Assembly (NCBI RefSeq): GCF_041296385.1
Contig: NC_091023.1
Span: forward strand, 24,181,924 to 24,245,923
DNA: 64,000 nt
Source: Aphelocoma coerulescens
Taxonomy: Eukaryota; Chordata; Aves; Passeriformes; Corvidae
Direction: 5' to 3'
A model generated the notes under the pieces. That model had not been told where the DNA came from. It saw nothing but the letters and a program-made list of their open reading frames with translations, and did not search any database. The first letter of the stretch is position 1, and the number at the start of each line of letters is the position of its first letter. A program made the translations under genes and the position numbers. Positions 20,350-28,502 of this stretch are shown in pieces.

Positions 20350-23190
20350 ATGAAACCTTCCATGGCAGAGACGCTTCATAAAGGAAGGATGTTGTGGATA
20401 ATTCTTCTAAGCACAATTGCTCTAGCATGGACTACACCTATTCCCTTGATAGAGGACTCGGAGGAACTGGATGAGCCCTGCTTTGATCCATGTTACTGTG
20501 AAGTGAAGGAGAGCCTTTTCCATATACATTGTGACAACAAGGGATTTATAAATATTAGTCAGATAACAGAGTCGTGGTCAAGACCTTTTAAACTTTATCT
20601 GCAGAGGAATTCCATGAGGAAATTGTACACCAACAGTTTTCTTCACTTGAACAATGCTGTATCTATTAACCTTGGGAACAATGCACTGCAGGACATTCAG
20701 ACAGGGGCTTTTAACGGGCTCCGAGTTCTGAAGAGGTTGTATTTGCACGAAAACAAATTGGACATTTTCAGGAACGACACTTTCCTGGGTTTGGAAAGTC
20801 TGGAATATCTGCAGGCAGATTACAATGTCATTAAACGGATTGAAAGCGGGGCATTTCGAAACCTAAGTAAATTGAGGGTCCTTATCCTAAATGACAATCT
20901 TATCCCCATGCTTCCCACCAATTTATTTAAGTCCGTGTCCTTAACCCACTTGGACTTGCGCGGGAACCGCCTCAAAGTCCTTTCGTACCGCGGGATGTTG
21001 GACCACATTGGCAGGAGCCTGATGGAGATCCAGCTGGAGGAGAACCCATGGAACTGTACGTGCGAGATCGTGCAGCTCAAGAGCTGGCTGGAGCGCATCC
21101 CCTACACCGCTCTGGTGGGGGACATCACCTGCGAGACCCCCTTCCACTTCCACGGGAAGGACCTGCGGGAAATCAAGAGAAGCAAGCTCTGCCCCATGCT
21201 GTCCGACTCCGAGGTGGAAGCCAGCCTGGGCATCCCTCAGCTGTCCTCCAGCAAGGAGACCACGTGGCCTACGAAGCCTTCCTCCATGCTGTCCTCCTTC
21301 CACTTCACCGCTTCCTCTGTTGAGTACAAAACATCCAACAAGCAGCCCAAGCCCACCAAGCAGCCCAGGGCGCCCCGGCCTCCCCCGACCCCCCGTGGCC
21401 TGTACCCCGGGCCCAACCAACCGCCCGTGGCTGCCTACCAGACCCGGCCCCCCATCCCCATCATCTGCCCCACCGGCTGCTCTTGCAGTTTGCACATCAA
21501 CGACCTGGGCCTGACGGTCAACTGCAAGGAGCGGGGGTTCCACAACATCTCCGAGCTCCTGCCCAGGCCCTTGAACGCCAAGAAGCTGTACCTGAGCGGG
21601 AATTTGATCCAGAAAATCTACCGCTCCGATTTCTGGAATTTTTCCTCCTTGGATCTCTTACACCTGGGGAACAACCGGATCTCCTACGTGCAGGACGGGG
21701 CGTTCATCAACCTGCCGAACCTCAAGAGCCTGTACCTGAATGGGAACGACATCGAGCGGCTCACCCCGGGCATGTTCCGGGGCCTGCAGAGTTTGCATTA
21801 CCTGTACTTCGAGTACAACCTGATCAGGGAAATCCAGCCGGCAGCCTTCAGCCTCATGCCCAACCTGAAGCTCCTCTTCCTCAACGACAACCTGCTCCGC
21901 ACGCTGCCCACCGACGCCTTCGCCGGCACCTCCCTGGCGCGCCTCAACCTGCGCAACAACCACTTCCTGGCGCTGCCGGTGGCCGGGGTGCTGGAGCACC
22001 TGCACGCCATCGTGCAGATCGACCTGAAGCTCAACCCCTGGGACTGCACCTGCGAGCTGGTGCCGCTGAAGCAGTGGCTGGAGGCGCTCAGCTCCGTCAG
22101 CGTGGTGGGCGAGGTGCTGTGCGCCAGCCCCGAGCCGCTGGCCCGACGCGACCTGCGCTCGCTGGAGCTGGCCGCGCTGTGCCCCGCCGCCCTGCGCCCC
22201 GCCGCCGCCGCCGCCGCCGCCTCGCCCCCCGCCGCCGCCCCGCCGCCGCCCGCCGCCACCGGCGCGGCCGCCTACGAGCTGCCCCCGGCCGCCGCGGCCG
22301 CGGCCGTGCCGCTCTCCGTGCTCATCCTCAGCCTCCTCGTCCTCTTCTTCTCCGCCGTGCTCGTGGCCGCCGGGCTCTTCGCCTTCGTGCTGCGCCGCCG
22401 CCGGCGGAAGCTGCCGTTCCGCGGCCCGCGGGCGGAGGCGGCGGACCTGGGCGCGGTGCCGCTGCGCTGCCCGCGGCTCTTCCCCGAGGGCGGCGGGGGC
22501 GGCGGCGGCGGCGGCGGCGGCGGCGGGGGGGGCCCCGGGGAGCGGTCCCCGGAGAAGGCGCCCCCGGCGGGCCACGTCTACGACTACATCCCGCACCCGG
22601 TGACCCAGATGTGCAACAACCCCATCTACAAGCCGCGGGAGGAGGAGGAGGCGGCGGGCGGCTGTGCCGGCGGCGGCGAGGCGGCCGAGCTGCTGCGGGG
22701 CGGCGGCGAGCGCGGCTTCTCCCACCCCGCCGCCCCCGCCGCCGCGCCGGAGCCGGGCAGCAGCTACCGCACCTTGCTGGAGAAGGAGCAGGAGTGGAGC
22801 CTGGCCGTGTCCAGCTCGCAGCTCAACACCATCGTGGCCGTGCACCCCCAGCACCCCGCGGGCGGAGGGCTGGCGGCGGGCGCGCTCGGGGCGGCGGCGG
22901 CGGGGGGAGCCCCGCGGGACCGCGACCGCCCGCCGCCCTGCGCCGTGGGGTTCGTGGACTGCCTGTACGGCACCGTGCCCAAGCTGAAGGAACTGCACGT
23001 CCACCCCCCCGGCATGCAATACCCGGACCTGCAGCAGGACGCCAGGCTGAAGGAGACCCTGCTCTTCACGGCCGGCAAGGGCTTCCCGGACCACCAAACC
23101 CCCACAAGCGAATACCTCGAGTTAAGGGCCAAACTCCAAACCAAGCCGGATTACCTCGAAGTCCTGGAGAAGACCACGTACCGGTTCTGA
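20350..23190 (+). CDS. SLITRK3: SLIT and NTRK-like protein 3 (synaptic adhesion receptor), complete single-exon CDS
   Basis: This frame encodes a 946-residue type I membrane protein. Residues 1-29 are a signal peptide. The first LRR domain has an N-cap (Cys44, 48, 50, 61), six repeats of LxLxxN type (about 81-206) and a C-cap (NPWNCTC at 232-238, Cys261, Cys281). A Pro/Lys/Ser linker (about 300-370) precedes a second N-cap (Cys373-392), six repeats (412-537) and C-cap (NPWDCTC at 562-568, Cys591, Cys611). The transmembrane helix is 653-681, followed by RRRRRK. Six N-glycosylation sequons are visible (68, 142, 171, 235, 399, 430). The cytoplasmic tail keeps the family blocks HPVTQMCNNPIYKPREEEE and YLEVLEKTTYRF. 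I recognise the N-terminus, repeats and tail as SLITRK3, not another SLITRK; the human protein is about 977 residues. In the family, the first LRR domain binds PTPRD and organises inhibitory synapses. The ATG at 20350 has A at -3. The in-frame upstream TTG lies in the splice acceptor. Oddities are Ala/Pro and Gly tracts and a sharp rise in GC after about residue 195. Confidence 0.97.
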   Translation: MKPSMAETLHKGRMLWIILLSTIALAWTTPIPLIEDSEELDEPCFDPCYCEVKESLFHIHCDNKGFINISQITESWSRPFKLYLQRNSMRKLYTNSFLHLNNAVSINLGNNALQDIQTGAFNGLRVLKRLYLHENKLDIFRNDTFLGLESLEYLQADYNVIKRIESGAFRNLSKLRVLILNDNLIPMLPTNLFKSVSLTHLDLRGNRLKVLSYRGMLDHIGRSLMEIQLEENPWNCTCEIVQLKSWLERIPYTALVGDITCETPFHFHGKDLREIKRSKLCPMLSDSEVEASLGIPQLSSSKETTWPTKPSSMLSSFHFTASSVEYKTSNKQPKPTKQPRAPRPPPTPRGLYPGPNQPPVAAYQTRPPIPIICPTGCSCSLHINDLGLTVNCKERGFHNISELLPRPLNAKKLYLSGNLIQKIYRSDFWNFSSLDLLHLGNNRISYVQDGAFINLPNLKSLYLNGNDIERLTPGMFRGLQSLHYLYFEYNLIREIQPAAFSLMPNLKLLFLNDNLLRTLPTDAFAGTSLARLNLRNNHFLALPVAGVLEHLHAIVQIDLKLNPWDCTCELVPLKQWLEALSSVSVVGEVLCASPEPLARRDLRSLELAALCPAALRPAAAAAAASPPAAAPPPPAATGAAAYELPPAAAAAAVPLSVLILSLLVLFFSAVLVAAGLFAFVLRRRRRKLPFRGPRAEAADLGAVPLRCPRLFPEGGGGGGGGGGGGGGGPGERSPEKAPPAGHVYDYIPHPVTQMCNNPIYKPREEEEAAGGCAGGGEAAELLRGGGERGFSHPAAPAAAPEPGSSYRTLLEKEQEWSLAVSSSQLNTIVAVHPQHPAGGGLAAGALGAAAAGGAPRDRDRPPPCAVGFVDCLYGTVPKLKELHVHPPGMQYPDLQQDARLKETLLFTAGKGFPDHQTPTSEYLELRAKLQTKPDYLEVLEKTTYRF
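22489..22533 (+). repeat. GGC/GGG repeat coding a polyglycine tract in SLITRK3
   Basis: Fifteen consecutive glycine codons, mostly GGC, follow FPE in the cytoplasmic juxtamembrane region. Human SLITRK3 has a shorter, interrupted glycine stretch at the same place, so the position is ancestral and the length is not. Confidence 0.9.
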
Positions 23191-24011
23191 CCGCCGCCCC
23201 GCCGCCCGCCCGGCCCCGCCGCCCGCGAGCAGAGGATACAGCTGTGCGCTCTGCCCCGCCAGATGTGCGCGCTGCGGGGCAGGGCCCTTCTCAGATCAGT
23301 TATCGACGAAGTGCCTTCGCAGACTTTTGCCAGCAGATGTTAATCAATCATTATTTTTTATACTGAAACTGAGACTTTGACTGTGCCATGTCTAAAGGTA
23401 TATTATTATTATATTATTATTATTATTATCGGGGATCTTTGTATTGATCCTGATTAAGTAAATTCTATGTGTGTCTCTTTCTCTCTTTTTTCTTTTACCT
23501 TTCATTTTCTTTATTCTTGTTGTTTGTTTTGTTCGTTGGTTGGCTCTTTTTTTTTTTTTCCGTTGGCAGTAGACTTCCTTGATATTTTCCCTTGGAGGGG
23601 AGGGGGAGGGAAGATGGCATTTTGTGGCTTGCTTTCTTCTTGCCCATCATGGCACAGATTCTGTACATTTATTTAAAAGAGAAAAAAAAATGCAAAGAAG
23701 CAAACGAGCGCAGTTTGCTGCATGCCTGGAAACTGCAAGAGGGAAGGGAGGGGAGGGTCTTGCTCGAATGTCTCACTCTTGTCTCTCTCCCTTCCTCGCA
23801 CGCACACTCACCCTCACCCTCCGCGCACCCCCCGCCAGCCCGGCCCCTCCAGCGGGGCCCGGGGGTCGCGGGGGGAATCCCGGGGGCTGGGGGAAGCCAC
23901 CCTGAGCCGAGCAGCCCAAAGGATGTCACCACGTGGCGCACACACCTAGGGGATGCTCAGTGACACTTCGTCATGACGCCATGGTTTCTTGGAGGGCATC
24001 CGCACTTTCCT

Positions 24012-24017
24012 AATAAA
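24012..24017 (+). terminator. proximal polyadenylation signal AATAAA
   Basis: Canonical AATAAA about 820 bases after the stop codon. A-rich runs follow at 24041-24050 and 24057-24070. Use of this site would give a short 3' UTR lacking the last 260 bases. Confidence 0.5.
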
Positions 24018-24275
24018 AGCGACGTGCAAATATACAGAGAAAAAAAAAAACAAGGAAAAAAAAAAAAAAAGCTAATGGGCACCTCTCACTAACAGCTTTG
24101 TAGGAAGCACTTTTAATGTTTTCTCTCATGCACCCATACACGCACACACGCGCACACACACACACACACAAAGGTACAACAATGTGCATATATTTATTCT
24201 GTAATTTCAAGTGACTATAAATTGTAAAGGTAATGTTTAATCATTGTACAGTGATGCGTCTGGTATAGCTTTCCT

Positions 24276-24281
24276 AATAAA
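24276..24281 (+). terminator. distal polyadenylation signal AATAAA
   Basis: Canonical AATAAA in CCTAATAAAACG about 1.09 kb after the stop codon. It is the last signal before low-complexity TA repeats and the minisatellite, so it is the likelier main 3' end. Confidence 0.55.
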
Positions 24282-24303
24282 ACGTTTTGAAAAAAAATGC
24301 AGA

Positions 24304-24354
24304 TTATATATATATATATATATATATACATCCCCAAATATATATATATATATA
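24304..24354. repeat. (TA)n microsatellites after the SLITRK3 3' end
   Basis: Two TA arrays (about 24304-24328 and 24339-24354) separated by CATCCCCAAA lie just after the distal polyadenylation signal. Confidence 0.85.
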
Positions 24355-24880
24355 GGAATACAAAGCTTGAACCTGAAACTTCAGCTTCCCCCACAGAGAT
24401 TTCCTTCCCCCCATAACCTTGAACGCTATTTTATTAATAACAGTTCGATGCACTGTGATGTTAACAGAGAAAAAAAAAAACCTGTACAGCGTCTCTTGCC
24501 AAGATACCACCCGAGACTGTCACAAATGCGATTTGCGATCTGTATCCCTGCCGCACTGTCCTGACAGTTAAAAATATCGGGAAAATTGGGAGCGCATCCC
24601 GCCGGAGCGCTGGTTCCCGGCCTGCTGGAGGCACTGGGAGGCATCGCAGGGGATGTTGCCGGTGCTGGCAGCGGGGAGAGCAGTCAGAGGGCTCACAGCC
24701 CTCCGGAGCGGGGATTTAAACCGCATTTCCAGTTTGGAATGGGGGGATGCGATCTGGGAAAAGCATCCCAGCGGCCGCGCGGCCCTTCTCCCCGCTCCCG
24801 CTGCAACCGGAGCGAGACCAAAGACGATGGGATTTCCCTGCTCGGGCAGGTCCCGGTTGGTATCTTGTCCGCGTTGGTGT

Positions 24881-25098
24881 CGTGTCCCTGTCCCCGTGTC
24901 CCTGTGTCCCCGTGTCCCCGTGTCCCCGTGTCCCCGTGTCCCCATGTCCCTGTCCCCGTGTCCCCGTGTCCCTGTCCCCGTGTCCCTGTCCCCGTGTCCC
25001 CATGTCCCTGTCCCCATGTCCCTGTCCCCGTGTCCCTGTCCCCGTGTCCCCATGTCCCTGTCCCCGTGTCCCCGTGTCCCCGCTGCCGTTGTGTCCCC
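24881..25098. repeat. C-rich minisatellite of mixed 8-bp and 6-bp units
   Basis: About 200 bases are built of TGTCCCCG (sometimes TGTCCCCA) and TGTCCC units in irregular order. The minus strand is GGGGACA(C) repeated and has strong quadruplex potential. Open frames across it on both strands (for example 24568-25383 and 24586-25224) arise from the repeat and are not genes. Confidence 0.95.
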
Positions 25099-25137
25099 GC
25101 GGGGCCGGGCCCGGGCGCGGAGCGCGGCCCCGCGCGG

Positions 25138-25151
25138 CCGCCAGGTGGCGC
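25138..25151 (+). promoter_or_regulatory. CTCF-like core motif
   Basis: CCGCCAGGTGGCGC matches 13 of 14 positions of the CTCF core consensus; the third base is G instead of A. It lies 40 bases after the minisatellite and about 0.85 kb after the SLITRK3 distal polyadenylation signal, where a domain boundary would make sense. Confidence 0.45.
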
Positions 25152-25194
25152 CACAGCCCCAGCGCTGAGGCCGCGGCGGGGCCGGAGCGGCCGG

Positions 25195-25285
25195 GCCCGA
25201 TCCCGGACCCGCTCCCGGGATTGAACCCGGACCTGGTCCTGGACTCAGTCCTGGATTCGATCCCGGAGCCGATCCCGGCCTGATT
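25195..25285. repeat. degenerate GATCCCGGA-type tandem array
   Basis: Related units of about 11-17 bases recur: CGATCCCGGACC, GGATTGAACCCGGACC, TGGATTCGATCCCGGAGC, CGATCCCGGCC. Divergence suggests an old array. Confidence 0.6.
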
Positions 25286-25420
25286 CTTCTCCCGACGCCG
25301 CTCCCGGCCCCCGCCCGCCCCGCCCAATGTAGCCCCGGGCGCCTTATCCCGGGGCGGGCGGGGCCGCCAAGGGCAGCCCGCACAGCCGGGCGCCCGCGTG
25401 GCCGAGGCGCTCCCCTGAGG

Positions 25421-26029
25421 TCCTTCAGAGTGGGGTTTATCCAGGAATACCCAATGTGTCCATCAACGTCATCTGTCTGAACAGAGGCCAGGGTGGTTTA
25501 TCCAGGTGAATTGAGGTTATTCCCCCACGGAGCTCCAAAGGTGCTGCTCGGAGCGCTCCTGCCGCTGTCCCGAGGGGACCGGGGTCTGTCCCCTCCCGGA
25601 GAAGGGTCGCATTCCCAAGGTCACCCACCTGCCCTCTTTCCTTGGGGAACAGCTCGGTTTCATCCCGCACAATGAGTTTTAACAGAGATAAACCCATGAA
25701 TACTTGTTTTCCCCCCATGTCGCTATTTACAGCTCCAGCCAGGGTGCTCATGGTGAGCTTTCTTGGGTCCATCGGTCCTGGGGAGTCATTTCCCGAGCCT
25801 TGGTAACAGCTGTGTGTGTCTGGAGATGGAGGGACAGCTCCGAACGTCTGTAAATCTGGCATCACCCTCCATGCCATCAGTAAAAATAGTACACCTTAGA
25901 ATTTCCTCTGTTCAGTTGAGATTGTGTTTTCTCACTGCTGCCTTCAGCTCTGACCCATTGGGGTTTGCTCATTTGTTTGTTTTGCTGGGTTTTTAATGGA
26001 TAGTGGAAGAGCATGCACGTGCTAAGAGT
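25421..26029. other. gene-free downstream sequence
   Basis: Unique sequence. Frames such as 25437-25877 (- strand) have no recognised domain. Confidence 0.5.
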
Positions 26030-26340
26030 ATTAAACATGCGAGTGCAAAGGCCAGATCCTTCTTATCATAATTGTAATAATTACATTGATAAGCCTACAT
26101 GCAAGTGATGCGTGGAGCTGTATAAATCAGGTGAAAGTACAACCCCCAGTGAGAGTGGTGCTGTATACATTTCGCAATGTCCTCAAAGCCCCAAGTGTTC
26201 ATACTTGTATCCAAATAGAGTAAAGCTGGTTGCAAATAATGTTTATATTTTAATTAAACTGCAGAAAGGCAAGAGAATTTCATCCTGACTATAGGCAGTA
26301 ATCTCACCCGCGGATGGTGAGCAGATCTATTTATTCAGTG
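26030..26340. promoter_or_regulatory. AT-rich candidate conserved element
   Basis: Non-repetitive AT-rich sequence with TAATTGTAATAATTACATTG, TTTAATTAAACTGC and ATTAAACATGCGAGTGCAAA. It has no open frame. The motif density (homeodomain and octamer-like ATGCAAGT) suggests an enhancer, but conservation must be tested. Confidence 0.25.
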
Positions 26341-28457
26341 GAAATAAATTTGTTCTATGAGAATGGAATTTTGTATTAAAAGAGATAATTTTTGGCTTAT
26401 GTTGAGTTATTTTTCTTTCCTTGCGTAGGAAACTTCCTTTCCCTTGTGTACTGAGATGATTTGGGGATGATTTGCTCTGGAAGTGTTGACAATGTCTAAG
26501 TGTGATGTCTAAAGGGTGTTTTGATGACTTATTTTGCTTTTTCATTGTGTTGAGCTGAGGCTGAGTGGGAGGCAGCATTCCTTTCCACTGCAGGAAACAG
26601 AAGTGGTTCCATCATCTCTGACCTACAGTGGGTGACTCTTTGCATGCTCCAACCTGGATTCCTCCTAATTAATAGGGAGTATTAATGATGATTCTGTTTT
26701 TATCAGCAGTAGCATTGGTAGCATTAATGCTACTGGGAAGGAATCAAATAAAGTCAAATGATCTGCAGCTTCACTAGAGCTATTTGATGGGATGCTATTT
26801 GAAATAAATATATTTTTAGCTCATTTCATTGTTATACAAGTACCTGGAATCAGCTTGAGCTGTGGAGTGCTGTAGTAAAGCCTTCAGCAAGTGTTTGGTT
26901 TATTCCCTCACTGACCATTGAAATTCTTCCTACAGGTGGAAAAGAACAGCAAGGCCAGGTAAGCCCCAGTCCCAGCCAACAACTGCACACAGGGAAATGG
27001 AAAGGATGATCCTGGTGCTCAATTCTTGGTGCTTTTTGTATTTCCTGGATGTTGTCATTGATGTCACCATCACATTGTACCCTGGGTTAAAGGATTTGTT
27101 TGGAAATGGCTTCATGGAGTTCTTGAGTGTATCAACAGCAACAGAAAGATGTTAAATGTTATGTTATGAATAATCTGAATTTTGGAAAGCCTGTTGCCTG
27201 CTGCTCTGGTTAGATGGTTATTGGAGAGTGAGAATCTCATTCCTTAGGAGATTCAGAGAACATGAGTTAAGCTGTGGCAGCTCAAGATTTTGTCAGAGAC
27301 CTTTCCAGACAAAACCACCTTGGAGTGTGGCAACACAGCTGATTTGGTTTTAAGCTAGAAATGTGTGGTTTTGTCCAACTTGTGTTCTCTTTGTGAACTT
27401 TGAGAGCACCAGGAGAGAAAGGTCTCTCCAAAATGTGAGGCTGCATTTCTGAAGCGCTCAGGTGTGCCAGCGGCACTTGATGAGCTCTGTGCTGCTTCCA
27501 CTTGCTTCAAGTGCCCACTTCACACAAAAAAAGATGTGATGGTTTGGGTTTGGGTTTAAGAGAAATGCTCATGTGAAGAAAAGTGTAGAATTTGGCCTTA
27601 AGTGTGGGAGTTCATCGCTCAGGACATTACTCAACCATAGGGTGCGACTTCTGGCAGCGCTCCAGCCACTCCGGTGTGAGCTTGTTCCAGGATTGCCCTT
27701 CTTCCAAATGCTTTTACAATGTGGATTTATGGACACTTGGAAGTCAGGCTGCTGTGTGCTGCATGTTCCTATTTTCTGAGCTTTTCCAAGGCTTGGTTTT
27801 CAATCTGTAACGGAGTTTCTCAGTGAATTTATGTATGTATGTATTTATGTGTGGGTTACACAGTACAACACAGTTGCTCTCCATGGAAGAAATGCAGATC
27901 CACCCAGGATGGAGCTCTTTGTGCAAAAATTCCTATTTTTTAATTCTGGTGTGAATGGAAATACATCTTTTTTTTCCAGTTCTTGAAATATTTCTGGTTT
28001 GATTGGGCAGTGGAAGAATTGGAATGTGTTTGGAACAAGCCCTTGAGTGGGAATGGACTGGAGGCCCAGTTCTGCGCCCTTGAAAGCCAGTGTTGAAACA
28101 CCACATTATGCTCAGTTTTAGTCAACAGACTTGAATGAAGAGCAAAATCTGATCTCAGAAAATTACATCTATTAAGTGGATTCAAGTATTTTGAGACAAG
28201 TACTCCATGGGACTGTTTCAGAATAAAATGAGTGATGGTACAGAGATAATGGGTTTGCCACCAATTCAGTAATCTTTATGATTGACCTCACTCACAAATT
28301 AACCAAACATTCTTTAAGGCTTTGGATTTTAAAATAAGAACATTTGCATCAAGACAAATTAGTTTCGATCTAATGTCATTAGTGACCAAGAATATTATAA
28401 ATGTAACAATTGCAAATTATTTGGAAATTAGTATTACCTTTTTCTTTGAGACCAAGA
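26341..28457. other. gene-free downstream sequence
   Basis: No exon found. A short TATG repeat lies at 27829-27850. The rest is unique AT-rich DNA. Confidence 0.5.
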
Positions 28458-28502
28458 ATTTGAAGGTCCCTTCCAACCCAGGCCATCCTGTGATTCTATG
28501 CT
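28458..28502 (+). mobile_element. CR1 3' tail, very short, sense
   Basis: TTGAAGGTCCCTTCCAACCC followed by AGGCCATCCTGTGATTCTAT: only the last 40-odd bases of a CR1 element. Confidence 0.75.

Larger units (their letters stand above)
23191..24300 (+). other. SLITRK3: SLITRK3 3' untranslated region
   Basis: The 3' UTR follows the TGA at 23188-23190. It opens GC-rich, then becomes AT-rich with a TTATTA repeat (about 23399-23430), a run of T at 23549-23560 and UGUACAUUUAUUUA near 23662. Two polyadenylation signals are present, AATAAA at 24012 and 24276. The second is followed by an A-rich stretch at 24290. The right edge is nominal, a few bases after the distal signal. Confidence 0.7.
25099..25420. 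promoter_or_regulatory. CpG-rich patch 3' of SLITRK3 with CTCF-like site
   Basis: A GC- and CpG-rich block stands out against AT-rich flanks. It contains CCGCCAGGTGGCGC (25138-25151), which fits the CTCF core CCASYAGRKGGCRS with one mismatch. It also holds a degenerate GATCCCGGA array (25195-25285) and GC boxes such as GGGGCGGGCGGGGC (25351-25364). It could be an orphan CpG island, an insulator or an unknown promoter. Confidence 0.4.

Noticed and set aside
21658..23097. 479-codon open frame on the - strand overlapping SLITRK3
   Set aside because: Same GC effect on the opposite strand. Composition is low-complexity and no family is recognised.
21483..23366. 627-codon open frame on the + strand overlapping SLITRK3
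   Set aside because: It is the next frame of very GC-rich coding DNA, where stop codons are rare. It is dominated by Arg/Ala/Gly/Pro runs and has no domain, whereas the SLITRK3 frame is clearly conserved.
24568..25383. 271-codon - strand frame and partners over 24.6-25.3 kb
   Set aside because: The protein-like sequence is translated minisatellite (Gly/Asp/Thr/His repeats) plus degenerate repeats.
25248..25411. tRNA-like boxes (GGATTCGATCCC and GTGGCCGAGGCG)
   Set aside because: The A-box-like motif lies after the B-box-like one, and no cloverleaf can be drawn.
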